Shown one piece after another: positions 8,152 through 18,964 of a stretch of 64,000 nucleotides of DNA. The DNA is taken from the NCBI RefSeq assembly GCF_023898315.1, contig NC_064614.1, positions 504,510,109-504,574,108 of the forward strand. Reading direction: 5' to 3'. Position 1 is the first letter of the stretch. Each line of letters starts with the position of its first letter. The notes under the pieces were generated by a model. It ran no database searches, had not been told where the DNA came from, and was given only the letters and a program-made list of their open reading frames with translations. Origin of the DNA: Schistocerca nitens (Eukaryota; Arthropoda; Insecta; Orthoptera; Acrididae). Both the position numbers and the translations under genes were made by a program.

Positions 8152-9383
8152 TTCATCTAAATCGACACCATATCCCGCAAGCCACCTAACGGTGTGTGGC
8201 GGAAGGTATTTTTCGCACCACTAGCCGAGCTATCTTTCCTGTCCCTGTTCCACACGCGAATGATGCGTGGGAGGAATGATTGTCGGTAAGCCTCTGTGTT
8301 AGTTTTAATTTCTCGAATTTTCTTATCGTGGTCATTTTGCGAGATGTGTGCAGGAGGAAGTAATATGTTGTCCGACTCCTACCGGAAGGTGCTATCTAGA
8401 AATTTCATTAGTAAAGCTCTCCGTGATACTTAACGCCTCTCTTGTAGCGTCTGCACAGGAGTTCGTTGAGCATCTCTGTACGCTGTCACGCGGACTAAAC
8501 GATCTTGTGTCGAAACGTGCCGCTCTTCAATCAGGCCAACCTAGTTAGGATCCCAGACTGATGAACAATATTCAAGACTCGGTCGAACAAGAGCCTTGTA
8601 TGCCGCCGGCCGGTGTGGCCGTGAAGTTCTAGGCGCTTCAGTTTGGAACCGCGTGACCGATACGGTCGCAGGTTCGAATACTGCCTCGGGCATGGATGTG
8701 TGTGATGTCCTTAGGTTAGTTAGGTTTAAGTAGTTTTCAGTTCTAGGGGACTGATGACCTCAGATGTTAAGTCCCATAGTGCTCAGAGTCATTTGAACCA
8801 TATCCACTAGGTCATTTATATATATTGTGAAAAGCAATGGTCCCATAACACTCCCCTGTGGCACGCCAGATGTTACTTTAACGTCTGTAGACGTCTCTCC
8901 ATTGAGAACAACATGCCGTGTTCTGTTTGCTGAAAACTCTTCAATCCAGCCACACAGCTGGTCTGATATTCCGTAGGTTCTTACTTTCTTTATCAGGCGA
9001 CAGTGCGGAACTGTATCGAACGGCTTCCGGAAATCAAGGAAAATGGCATCTACCTGGAAGCCTGTATCTAATATTTTCTGGGTCTCATGAACAAATAAAG
9101 CGAGTTGGGTCTCACACGCCCAATCCATGTTGATTCCTACAGAGTAGATTCTGGGTTTCCAGAAATGACATGATACACGAGCAAAAAACATGTTCTAAAA
9201 TTCTACAAGAGATCGATGTCAGAGATATAGGCCTATAATTTTGCGCATCTGCTCGACGACCCTTCTTGAAAACTGGGACTACCTGTGCTCTTTTACAATC
9301 ATTTGGAACCTTCCGTTCCTCTAGAGACTTGCGGTACACGGCTGTTACAAGGAAACAAGTTCTTTCGCGTACTCTGTGTTAGT
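8152..9383 (-). mobile_element. CR1-like LINE, 5'-truncated, deleted
   Basis: On the minus strand the RT begins near 9339 with RRADAQNYRPISLTSISCRI, shifts frame near 9150, and continues through [16 protein letters not shown] (catalytic box A, consensus FLDFRKAFD) and [16 protein letters not shown] (box B). A SINE at 8604-8800 lies where the YADD box and C-terminus should be. The sequence resumes in the 3' untranslated region, ending at about 8152 in ccgcaagccacctaacggtgtg on the plus strand, a tail also found at 12226 and 21187. The 5' end is truncated near 9383, as is common for LINEs. Confidence 0.82.
8604..8800 (+). mobile_element. SINE type A at a LINE deletion junction
   Basis: The plus-strand copy has head GCCGGCCGGTGTGGCCG, B box GGTTCGAATAC (one change from consensus) and 3' block CTCAGAGTCATTTGAACCA. 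Unlike most type-A copies in this window it has no matching flanks: gagccttgtatgcc precedes it and tatccactagg follows. The LINE sequence on its two sides is also not contiguous, because the YADD to C-terminal part is missing. Confidence 0.9.
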
Positions 9384-10586
9384 TCATCACTTATAATGAA
9401 CTCAGTTTCCACGCCATTTGTTTAAGCGACGTATTGTCGTTTTGTGAGTTTTTCCATAACGTGTAAAAACATGTGTGGCTCGAAAGCAGTTGCACCGAGG
9501 TTCCACCGTCCCACTGGTCCGGCTAACAACTATCGAGCACTGTGAAGAAGCGGGGCTGGTCAGCTCGCCACGCGACGTTCCGGCCATTACTCACGGACAA
9601 TGGCAGCCAGGCGCCCGCATTGTCGCCGGCGCCGTCCGCCGAATTACTCGATACCCTGCCCGACGCCCGCGGCTGTCGCGCCTTCCGCTGCGAAAAATAT
9701 CGCAGCGGCGACTCGCCGCGATAAGCCGCCAGCTTTGCGAATAATCGCCTCGCGCCGATTGTTTTCGGACACCCGCGTGCGTCACCTCCTTTCATTACCA
9801 ACAACTGAACGGCGAATACACGTCGCGCGGAGCGATATATCTGCATCCGACACCGTGAGCAGTTTTCATTTTAAATCTCCGGACATCGGTTGACATTGTT
9901 AAACTTCGATGCGCTGACGCAAGTTCAGTCCCTCGCTAGCCACCGCAGGTATAAATCACAGAGATTTATTTGATATATTTTCGTGCATACGTGTGTATAT
10001 CTGAACGAGTGTGAAACTGTTTGGATTCTGTCAGAACGTACATTTCTATTCGAAAATAGATTTCACAAAAATGTCCAACTTTTCTGGCGAACTTTCTTTA
10101 CGATGTCCCTTCTATTCGACGTCTGACAGCTTACCACTCTCATTCCAGCATACCAGTAAATCCCCGACTGTTTAAGGTATCGAGCTACCATGCACAAAAC
10201 AGTTTCAAACGTCTCATTACTGTACAAATGAATTAATGAGTTAAATACTGAGGTATAATCATGCAAGCGAGAAAAAGTTTGGGGATGGTTTGAAAATAAC
10301 CTTAAATTTCATTGTAAATCTGTAAGTTTTCTCATTATGAAACACTGGATGAATATACCCTGTGTAATCCATTTTAAGCAAGAGCCAGTTTTTGTGGCAT
10401 CTACATGTTTGTTACGTCATATCTCTTGAATTATGTGTCGTGCAATGATATAATACTACTATTGTATTCGTTGTATATGTAGATATTTTCCGTAAAGTGT
10501 GTTGCGAATATAGATAGTAGTAAAGAAGTAATAAATGAAAACACCATGGCCGATGCATGAACAGCGAAATTGTAGTAAGCGATAAT
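9384..10586. other. Unique-looking sequence with a GC-rich core
   Basis: 9500-9800 is GC- and CpG-rich, and the flanks are AT-rich. Frames of 90-107 codons are open on both strands in the GC-rich part, as expected by chance at that composition, and none has a recognisable motif. A TATAAAT string lies at about 9950, but nothing downstream looks like a first exon. It could be a host regulatory region or an old element; I cannot tell which. Confidence 0.3.
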
Positions 10587-10596
10587 CCTTATTCAG

Positions 10597-10719
10597 ACGG
10601 TTCAAATGGCTCTGAGCACTATAGGACTTAACATCTGAGGCCATCGGTCCCCTAGAACTTAGAACTATTTAAACCTAACCAGCCTAATGACATCAGACAC
10701 ATTCATGCCCGAGGCAGGG
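10597..10719 (-). mobile_element. SINE type A, 5'-truncated
   Basis: The minus-strand copy retains the 3' block (GCTCAGAGCCATTTGAACC) and middle, but stops within the CCTGCCTCGGGCATG block, losing the tRNA-like head. The duplication ccttattc (10587-10594 and 10720-10727) still flanks it. The truncation therefore happened during reverse transcription, not by later deletion. Confidence 0.88.
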
Positions 10720-10829
10720 CCTTATTCCTTCAGTCATTTTGCAGGGGGTGTCAGCGAGAAAAATCTACGTAAAAGTTTTGGGCAGTTGTCCACGCTAATT
10801 AATACTGTGCAGTACTCGTCACCTCTCCT

Positions 10830-12205
10830 TAACTGCTGCAACCTAAGACCATTTGAACCTGCTTACAGTTCTCAGTTCTTGGTCTCCCTCCACAATTTTC
10901 ACTCCCCGTACTTTACGATCCCTTCTTTTAGTCAAGTTGTCATAACATTCTTTTCATTAGTCATTTTATCCACCCATCAAATTTCCAACACTCTTCTGTA
11001 GCGACACATTTCATCAGCTTTTATCCTCTGTTTGTCTGAATCGCTTATTTTCTAGCTTTCAGCCGGCCAGAGTGGCCGAGCGGCTCTAGGCGCTACATTC
11101 TGGAACCGCGCTACCGCTACGGTCGCAGGTTCGAATCCTGCCTCGGGCATGGGTGTGTGTGATGTCCTTAGGTTAGTTGGGTTTAAGTAGTTGTAGGTTC
11201 TAGTGGACTGATGACCTCAGAAGTTAGGTCCCATAGTGCTCAGAGCCATTTCTACTTTCACTTCCGTATATCGTTCTACTCCAGATAAATACTTCCAGAA
11301 AAAACTTACCAAAATTTCAGTTTATATTTTGTAAACAATTTTTTATTTTTCAGAAGTGATTTTTTTGGTGTTGCCAGACTAAATTTTATAACTTCTACTT
11401 CGAACATTGTCAATTATTTTCCTGTTCAAATAACAAAACCCATCCACTACTTTTAGTGTCTCATTTTCTAATCTAATTCCAGCAGCATCGAGTAATTTAA
11501 TTCGACTACATTTCATTATTTTTGTTTTAGTATTAATAATATTCCTCTTGTAATATCTTTTAAAGACTGCCTTTTACCTCTCTGACAGAGTTACAATTTC
11601 ATCGGCAATCAACAAACTTTTCATTTCAAATCTTTGAACTTCAATTCCTTTTTCGAATTTTTCCTTGATTTCCTTTACTACATGCTCAATGTGCAGATTT
11701 AGTAATATTTAGGGGAGGCTACAACTCTACCTCACTCCCTTCTCAACTACTGCTTCCCTTTCATGTCCTTTGACTTTTATAGCTACAGTCTGGTTTCTGC
11801 ACGAGTAGTAGTTAAATTTTCGTTTACTATATTTTACTGCTGCTACCATCAGAGTTTCAAAGAGTGTGTTCCTGTCAACACTTTCAAATGCTTTTTCTAA
11901 ACCCACAAATGCTACAAACGTATGTTGGCTTTTCTCAGTCTATCTTCACAGCTTTCTAAGGGCGAGTTCTTCCCCATCGTCGACTTCAGTCGATTTCCCC
12001 TTTCTGCTGTAAAAATTCATCTCAGTATTTTGCTGCCATGATTCATTTAAGAAATGGTTCCGTAATACGCAACCCTTTCACCATCTGACTTCTTTGGTAG
12101 GAATTATCACATTCTCCTTGAAGTTCGGGGTTACCTAACAGGTTTATCTTGCATACAAGATAGAACAGTTTTGTCACCGCTGGTTCTCCCAAGGATTTCA
12201 GAAGC
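10830..12205 (-). mobile_element. Decayed RTE-type LINE
   Basis: On the minus strand the sequence parallels the better-preserved LINE at 25261-27910 block by block. Shared plus-strand landmarks include ggtctccctccacaatttt (about 10880), cttttagtcaagttgt (about 10926), agttacaatttcatcggc (about 11588), gaggctacaactctacctc (about 11715) and tcaaatgctttttctaaac (about 11883). It covers the C-terminal third and most of the RT but not the endonuclease. Many indels and stops make it older than the 25261 copy. A type-A SINE (11062-11250) is nested in it. Confidence 0.82.
11062..11250 (+). mobile_element. tRNA-derived SINE, type A
   Basis: The plus-strand copy has an A-box region AGTGGCCGAGCGGCTCTAGG and B box GGTTCGAATCC, and ends CTCAGAGCCATT. 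The flanks tctagctttca (11051-11061) and tctactttca (11251-11260) are an imperfect target duplication. It is inserted in the decayed RTE LINE. Confidence 0.93.
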
Positions 12206-12225
12206 TGCTATGGCGATGCAAAATA

Positions 12226-12360
12226 CGACTCTAAATCTACATCTACATCTATACTCCGCGAGCCACCTTACGGTGTGTGGCGGAGGGTACTTATTGTACC
12301 ACTATCTGATCCCCCCTTCCCTGTTCCATTCACGAATTGTGCGTACGGGAAAAGCCTTGT
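12226..12360 (-). mobile_element. CR1-like LINE 3' tail
   Basis: Only the terminal part of a CR1-like LINE is present. It shows the (ctacat)n-like start ctaaatctacatctacatct, then the conserved block actccgcgagccaccttacg, then gtgtgtggcggagggtac. The same block occurs at 8165 and, decayed, at 21187. Short repeats at the 3' terminus are typical of this clade. Extreme 5' truncation explains the small size. Confidence 0.8.
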
Positions 12361-12647
12361 GCCGTGACGGTTACAACCGAAACTAAATTCTCAACCCGTT
12401 AGTTACTGATAACGTGTAGCTACAAATAATCTGCCTTTCCATACATTATTTCTCTAAATCGTAACGTTTCCGTTTTACGCGCTGAAACGCACGAGTCTAC
12501 ATTGTAGGTATAATACCGTACTGTCAAAGCGTAACTTTTCTGCTTTCAAAACGCTGTGACGAAATACATGTAAATTATTTTGAGGGGGAAGCGAAGCGGG
12601 TAAGCACCACAACCCACGCAAAGCGTACCACACACACACGCAACACG

Positions 12648-12684
<37 letters not shown>

Positions 12685-13316
12685 AAATACGCACTGTACT
12701 AGCTGCTTTGTGACAGATCCCAAATTAAAAATGAAGCTGATGCTTTCCACTTCCATGTCTGCGAAATTATTCAAACGAACATAGGAACAGCCAGTTCTGC
12801 ATCGCTGACTTTCGTAACGTGCTTACCGACGAATATTTGAAGCCACTTCTCGTACACTGAAATCATGTTATGCTTTACCTCAAGAGAAAATATAAATGTA
12901 TTTTGATACTTGTGTCTATTTTTTAATTTAAAGACCCTTTATACTCATTTGCTTACGTGTCAGTGTCATGATTTATTCTTGCAAGTGCCTGCCACTTCTC
13001 TTTTTAACTTAAGTACTAGACGGTGATCCTATGTTTTTACATTATTCAAGGCAACTTCTTCCTGTTTTTCTTGTGCCTTTGTACTGCATCGGCGCAGGGT
13101 CGGCGTGGTTATGAGCGGATATGGCGTGGTTAGTTTAACGGGTGACTGCATACCGTTCCTGTCGCCACACCGTTAGCCCCCGGAACGGAATATGAGTACC
13201 ACGCTGTCTACTGGTACTTTTATTCATGTGAAAATTAGCGAAAGTTTTCTAAATGTTTGCGAAATCGTGTTACTGAGGCAGATTTGGGTACTTGGATGTG
13301 AGAAACCGCATTTTCA
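12361..13316. other. Unassigned stretch with a CA microsatellite
   Basis: No coding motif was found. A Cys/Val-rich frame on the minus strand across 12600-12700 is produced by the CA repeat. 13085-13190 contains a short GC-richer segment with cggcgtggttatgagcgg and a near repeat of it, not identified. Confidence 0.4.
12651..12681. repeat. (CA)n microsatellite
   Basis: About fifteen uninterrupted AC/CA units, preceded by a shorter impure CA-rich tract from 12628. Confidence 0.95.
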
Positions 13317-13336
13317 TACACACACACACACACACA
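13317..13336. repeat. (CA)n microsatellite abutting a transposon
   Basis: Nine to ten CA units run directly into the left inverted repeat of the Tc1 element at 13335. A second CA tract abuts the opposite end at 14551-14589. Confidence 0.93.
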
Positions 13337-14549
13337 GTGAAGACCCAAAGAAACTGATACACTTGCCTAATATTGTGTAGGTCCCTCGTGAGCACGCAGA
13401 AACGCCGCAGTACAACATGGCACGGTCTCGACTAATGTCTGAAGTAGTGATGGAGTGGACTGACACCATGAATCCTGCAGGGCTATCCATAAATCCGTAG
13501 GAGTACGAGGGGGTGGAAATCTCTTCTGAACATCACGTTGCAAGGCATCCCCGACATGCTCAATAATGTTCACATTTGGGAAATTTAGTGGCCAGCGAAA
13601 GTGTTTAAACTCAGTAGAATGTCCCTACAGCTACTCTGTAGCAATTCTGGACGTGTGGGGTGTCGCATTGTCCTGCTGGAATTGACCAAGTCCGTCGGAA
13701 TGCACCATGGACATGAATGGATGCTGGTGATCAGACAGAATGCGTACGTACGTGTCACCTGTCAAAGTCGTATCTAGACATATCAGGGGTCGCATATCAC
13801 TTCAACTGCACACGCCCTACGCCATTACAGAGCCTCTACCAGCTTGAATAGTCCCCTGCTGACATGCTGGGTCCGTGGATTCATGTGGTTGTCTCCATAC
13901 CTACACAGCTCCATTCACTCAATACAATTTGAAACGAGACTCGTCCGACCAGGCAACATGTTTCCAGTCATCAACAGTGCAAGGTCGGTGTTGATGGGCA
14001 CAGGTGAGGCGTAAAGTTTTGTGTCGTGCAGTCATCAAGGGTACAGCAGTGGGCCTTTGACTCTGAAAGCGCATATCGATGATGTTTCGTTGAATGGTTC
14101 TCGCGCTGAGACTTGTCGATGGCTCAGCATTGAAATCTGCAACGATTTGCGGAAAAGCTGCACGTTCTGTCACGTTTAACGATTCTCTTCAACCGTCTTT
14201 GGTCCCGTTCTTGCAGGATCGTTTTCCGGCCGCAGCGATGTGGGAGATTTGATGTTTTACTGGGTTCCTGCTATTCTCCGTACACTCGTGAAATGGTCGG
14301 AGGGGAAATTCCCACTTCATCGCTACCTCGGAGATGCCGTGTCCCATCGCTCGTGCGCCAACTATAACAACACGTTCACACTCACTTAAATCTTTGGAAC
14401 CTGCCATTGTAACAGCAGTAATCGATCTAACAACTGCGCCAGGTACTTGTCTTATATAGGCGTTGCCGACCGCAGTGTCGTATTCTGCCTATTTAGATAT
14501 CTTTGTATTTGAGTATGCATGTCTATACCAGTTTCTTTGGTGCTTCAGT

Positions 14550-14550
<1 letters not shown>
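13335..14550 (-). mobile_element. Tc1-like transposon between CA repeats
   Basis: The inverted ends read GTGAAGACCCAAAGAAACTG (plus, left) and CAGTTTCTTTGGTGCTTCAG (plus, right), the same sequence with three or four differences. The element is about 1.2 kb and carries one transposase gene on the minus strand, broken by frameshifts. The family differs from the 4998/60172 twins and from the neighbours at 15698 and 17111. Both ends run straight into CA microsatellites, so the exact TA target sites are blurred. Confidence 0.9.
13367..14407 (-). pseudogene. Tc1-like transposase, frameshifted
   Basis: The start is at 14405-14407 (MAGSKDLSECERVVIVGARA). The N-terminal region AMGHGISEVAMKWEF is a helix-turn-helix. 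After a break near 14190 the frame resumes at TERAAFPQIVADFNAEPSTS, and SARTIQRNIIDMRFQSQRP gives the second DNA-binding part. HVAWSDESRFKLY holds the first catalytic Asp, followed by a stop at 13919. Plus-strand cattgtcctgctggaattg (about 13669) is the complement of the QQDNA block, and the last frame (MNIIEHVGDALQRDVQKR) includes the catalytic Glu in NIIEH. At least two frameshifts make it inactive. Confidence 0.88.

Positions 14551-14589
<39 letters not shown>
14551..14589. repeat. (CA)n microsatellite abutting a transposon
   Basis: CA tract, impure at its start (cacacgcgcgcacac), directly following the right end of the Tc1 element. Confidence 0.94.
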
Positions 14590-14591
<2 letters not shown>

Positions 14592-14748
14592 ATACTTCTG
14601 TTCAAGACTTAAATCTCGAGTTAAGGAAACGATTGACTACTTGCGGTATACTTATAAGGAGAAGAACTCCTGAACAACTAATCTGAAACGCAGAATATAT
14701 TCGTAAACAATTCTCGGCACGTATGTTAAAATAATCGATGGAGGTATA

Positions 14749-15669
14749 CAAGGGGATGCCCCAAAACAACCGGAAACATTTTTTAAAAGCAATTTTCAAA
14801 TTGGTTTCAAAAGAGCTCTATCCCGTTCCAAATACTCTCCATTACAACTAATACATTCGTCCCACCGGTGCTTCCTCTGTTCGAAACATTTTTTGTAGTC
14901 ATCCTCAGAAAAGGCTGACAGCTCCTCCCTCATTTTTTACTTGACTTCTTCAAAGATGTCAAATCGGTGTCCTTTCATGCCTCTTTTCATGCATGGAAAT
15001 AAGAAAAAGTCGCACGGAGTCAGCTCAGGCGGGTAAGGTGCGTGAGGCAGCGGAACCATGCCATTTTTAGCCAAAAAATCTCTGACAGAGATGGCTGTGT
15101 GTACAGACGTGTTGTCGTCGTGGAAGAACCAGTCTCCTGTCTGCCAAATCTTCCGTTAAAATTCGCTGAACCGATTTCCAACATAACTCACGAATCTCTG
15201 ACAGTTAATAAATTGTTTGTCGACGGTTTGTGAGCATAATCTCTCGAATCTTTTCAATATTTTCGCCGATTCTGGCAATTGATGGACGTCCAGAACGAGT
15301 TTGTCATCGATCGACATATCTTCATTTTTAAACCGAGCGAACCACTCTTACACTTGATTTTTTTCCATAGCGTCATCTTGGTAAGCAGTTTTCAACATTA
15401 AAACAGTTTCAGCAGCATTTTTATCCAGCAGAAAACAAAATTTCGCAGTTTCACATCATTCACTTACACTTTCCATCATAAAAAACGAAACAAGAACAAA
15501 ACAGCACTAGCAAAACCAATACTGTAGATGAACAAAACAAGCCAGGTGGACAACACAGGCGGCATTGAACTTGCATTGAATTGTGCTATACATGCCTAGT
15601 GGCAAAAATGCGTATTACACAAGCTCCGCCTATAGCAATGTTACTCCGGTTTTTTGGGGTACCCCCTTG
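14749..15669 (-). mobile_element. mariner element with internal deletion
   Basis: The ends are CAAGGGGATGCCCCAAAACA (left) and TTTTTTGGGGTACCCCCTTG (right), flanked by TA at 14747-14748 and 15670-15671. At about 921 bp it is shorter than the usual 1.3 kb. On the minus strand the N-terminal part is readable (including IGENIEKIREIM, DNA-binding region). It then jumps to FFHDD..VHTAISVRDFLAK (second catalytic Asp block), PLPHAPYPPELTPCDFFLF (third catalytic Asp at CD) and CMKRGMKGHRFD. The stretch with the first catalytic Asp is missing. It is non-autonomous and could only have been mobilised in trans. Confidence 0.9.
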
Positions 15670-15697
15670 TAAATATTGGTTATACATGACGTTGCTA

Positions 15698-17068
15698 CAC
15701 TACTGGCCATTAAAATTGCTGCACCACGAAGATGACGTGCTAAAGACGCGAAATTTAACCGATAGGAAGAATATGCTGTGATATGCAACTGATTAGCATT
15801 TCAGAGCTGACATGAGGAAAGTTTCCAACCGATTTCTCATACACAAACAGCAGTTGGCCGGCGTTGCCTGGTGAAACGTTGTTATGATGCCTCGTGTAAG
15901 GAGGAGAAATGCTTACCATCACGTTTCCGACTTTATTAAAGGTCGGATTGTAGCCTATCGCGATTGCGGTTTATCGTATCGCGACATTGCTGCTCGCGTT
16001 GGTCGAGATTCAATGACTGTTAGCAGAATATGGAATCGGTGGGTTCAGGAGGAAAATACGGAACGCCGTGCTGGATCCCAACGGCCTCGTATCATTAGCA
16101 GTCGAGATGACAGGCATCTTATCATCATGGCTGTAGCGAATCGTGCAGCCACGTCTCGATCCCTGAGTCAACAGATGGGGACGTTTGCAAGACAACAACC
16201 ATCTTTACGAACAGTTCGACGACGTTTGCAGCAGCTTAGGCTATCAGCACGGAGACCATGGCTGCGGTTAACCTTGACGCTGCATCACAGACAAGAGCGC
16301 CTGCGATGGTGTACTCAACGACGAACCTGGGTGCACAAATGGCATAACGTCATTTTTTTCGGATGAATACAGGTTCTGTTCACAGCATCATGATGGTCGC
16401 ATCCGTGTTTGGCGACATTGCGGTGAACGCACATTGTAAGCGTGTATTTTTCATCGCCACACTGGCGTATCATCCGGCGTGGCGTGACGGTATGGCGTGC
16501 TATTGGTTACACGTCTCGGTCACCTCTTGTTCGCATTGACGGCACTTTGAACACTGGGCGTTACATTTAAGATGTGTTACGACCCGTGGCTCTACCCTTC
16601 AATCGATCCCTGCGAAACCCTACATTTCAGCAGGATAATGCACGACCGCATGTTTCAGGTCCTGTACGGGCCTTTCTGGATACAGAAAATGTTCGACTGC
16701 TGCCCTGGCCAGCACATTCTCCAGATCTCTCGCCAATTTAAAACGTCTGGTCAATGGTGGCCGAGCAACTGGCTCGTCACAATACGCCAGTCACTACTCA
16801 TGATGAACTGTGGTATCGTGTTGAAGCTGCATGGGCAGCTGTACCTGTACTCGCCATCCAAGCTCTGTTTGACTCAATGCCAAGGCGTATCAAGGCCGTT
16901 ATTACGGCCAGAGGTGGTTGTTCTCGGTACTGATTTATCTGGATCTATGCACCCAAATTGCGTGAAAATTTAATCACATGTCAGTGCTAGTATAATATAT
17001 TTGACCAAAGAATACCCGTTTATCGTTTTCATTTCTTCTTGGTGCAGCAATTTTAATGACCAGTAGTG
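15698..17068 (+). mobile_element. Tc1-like transposon (1371 bp)
   Basis: The ends are CACTACTGGCCATTAAAATT and AATTTTAATGACCAGTAGTG, near-perfect inverted copies. They are flanked by TA at 15696-15697 and 17069-17070. One transposase gene lies on the plus strand, with a frameshift at the first catalytic Asp and stops further on. The family is distinct from the others here by its end sequence. Confidence 0.95.
15884..16972 (+). pseudogene. Tc1-like transposase, frameshifted
   Basis: It starts MMPRVRRRNAYHHVSDFIKG. The helix-turn-helix region is GLSYRDIAARVGRDSMTVSR and the second DNA-binding helix region is SLRTVRRRLQQLRLSARRPW. At about 16350 an extra T in a T run turns the expected VIFSDEYRF into a stop in the original frame. 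SDEYRFCSQHHDGRIRVWR is readable in the next frame. Further frames hold FQQDNARPHVSGPVRAFL (about 16620) and LLPWPAHSPDLSPI (about 16700). At least two frameshifts and several stops make it inactive. Confidence 0.88.
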
Positions 17069-17110
17069 TACTTCACGTTATGTTTGTTGCTACTCTCTTA
17101 CGTGATTGTA

Positions 17111-18270
17111 CGCTGAGGTGGCAAAAGTCATGGTATGGCGACGTGCACATAGATAGGTATACAATATACAAGATATAAAAGGACAATGCGTTCGCGGAGT
17201 TGTCACACGTACTCAGGTGTGAAAAGATTCCCTACGTAATTATGGTAGCAGACGGGAATGAACAGACTGAACGCGGGATGGTAGTTGGAGCTAGACGCAT
17301 AGGACATTCCATATGTTATCGTTAGAGAATTCACTATTCCGAGATCCACAGTGTCAAGTGTGTGTCGAGAATACCAAATTCCAGGCAGTACCTACCACCG
17401 CGGACAACGTAGTGGCCGACGTCCTTCGCTTAACGACCGAGAGCAGCGATTTTTGTGTATGTTTATCAGCAATAGTGCGTGAAATAATAACAGAAATCCG
17501 TGTAGGAAGTACGATAAACACATCAGTCAGGATAGTGCGACGAAATTCAGCGTTAATTGGCTATGGCAGCAGACCCCCGGCGCGAGTGCCGTCGCTAACA
17601 GCGCGACATCGCCTGCAGCGCCTCTCCTGAGGTCGTGACCACATCGGCTGTTCCCTAGACGACTGGAAAACCGTCGCTTGGTCAGATGAGTTGCGATTTC
17701 AGTTGGTAAGAGCTGATGAAAGGTTTCGAATGTGACGTAGACCACACGAAGCCATGGACCCAAGTTGCCAACAAGGCACTATGCAAACTGGTGTTGGCTC
17801 TCTAATGGTGTGGGCTGTGTTTACACGGAATGGACTGGGTCCTCCTGTCCAACTGAACCGATCATTGACTGGAAATGTTTATGTTCTGCTACTTGGAGAC
17901 CATTTTCAGCCATTCATTGACTTCAGGTTCCCAAACAACGATGTCATGTCACTGGCCACAATTCTGCGCAATTGGTTTGAAGGACGTTCTGGACAATTGG
18001 AATGAATGATTTGTCCATGCAGATCACCCGACATAAATCCCATCGAACATTTATAGGACACAATCGAGAGGTTACTTCGTGCACAACACCCTGCACTGGG
18101 AACACAGTCACAGTTAGGGACTGCTATAGAGGCAGCGTTGTTCAGTATTTCTGCAGGCACTTCCAGCGACATGTTGAGTCCATGCCACGTTGAGTTTCTG
18201 CATTACGACGGACAAAAAGTGGTCCGACACGATTTTAGGAGGTACCCCATGAGTTTCGCCAGCTCAGTGT
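17111..18270 (+). mobile_element. Tc1-like transposon, decayed
   Basis: The left end cgctgaggtggcaaaagtca and right end gagtttcgccagctcagtgt are inverted with several mismatches, and TA precedes the left end (17109-17110). Plus-strand transposase pieces are readable in different frames: ERGMVVGARRIGHSI (helix-turn-helix area), WLWQQTPGASAVANSAT and the DDWKTVAWSDELRFQLVR block with the first catalytic Asp. Later come GSLMVWAVFTRNGLGPPVQL and NRSLTGNVYVLLLGDHFQPF, then PDINPIEHL near 18030. The segment with the second catalytic Asp is deleted around 17940. It is an old inactive copy. Confidence 0.85.
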
Positions 18271-18572
18271 GTATAATTTGAGAGAATACGCTTGTATTTC
18301 ATGTTTTTCCCTTTGTCTAATGTAACTAGCACTAAACTGGTGTCCATGCCGTTCCTCGTACTTGCAATACACAACTGTTCCTAACATATTAATGGCGTTA
18401 TGTTGACATTGTTAATCAAATATGAGGTTGTTATACTTTTTTTAACTTGATTTTACACATACTACTATCCTCATTCTTATTTAAATTTCCCTACATGTAG
18501 AGGTGTTTCAGAATATTTGATGAGTGCTCACTGTGTTGACAAACTGCTACGCTCATCTATTCAAAGAATTAA
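18271..18572. other. Short AT-rich unassigned stretch
   Basis: No coding motif or repeat was recognised between the preceding transposon and the next SINE. Confidence 0.4.
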
Positions 18573-18585
18573 TTGAAGCGTACAT

Positions 18586-18782
18586 GCCGGCCGCGGTGGT
18601 CTTGCGGTTCTAGGCGCTCAGTCCGGAACTGCGAGACTGCTACGGTCGCAGGTTCGAATCCTGCCTCGGGCATGGATGTGTGTGATGTCCTTAGGTTAGT
18701 TAGGTTTAAGTAGTTCTAAGTTCTAGGGGACTGATGACCACAGATGTTAAGTCCCATAGTGCTCAGAGCCATTTGAACCATT
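18586..18782 (+). mobile_element. tRNA-derived SINE, type A
   Basis: Complete plus-strand copy with head GCCGGCCGCGGTGGTCTTGC, B box GGTTCGAATCC and 3' block CTCAGAGCCATTTGAACC followed by ATTT. A target duplication, ttgaagcgtacat(g), is exact over 13-14 bases (18573-18585 and 18783-18796), so the insertion is comparatively young. Confidence 0.96.
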
Positions 18783-18964
18783 TTGAAGCGTACATGTTCT
18801 ACAACAGTTTCAAGAATAAATAGGAAAATCTGACTACCCCACTCACTCGTGTTTGTGGAACATCATGGATTTTTTCTTTTTTTTAAATTGTGTAACATAC
18901 GATACATACGTCACCATGAAAGCTTTGATGATTTAGTAAGAGAAAATTTGGAGATCAAAGGTCC

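Noticed and set aside
9940-9960. TATAAAT as a promoter
   Set aside because: A single common AT-rich word with no initiator, first exon or transcript evidence.
12475-12774. Cys/Val-rich minus-strand frame
   Set aside because: Produced by translation of the CA microsatellite.
18586-18782. SINE heads as functional tRNA genes
   Set aside because: A and B boxes are present, but the heads are tied to a conserved non-tRNA body and target duplications; they are retroposons.
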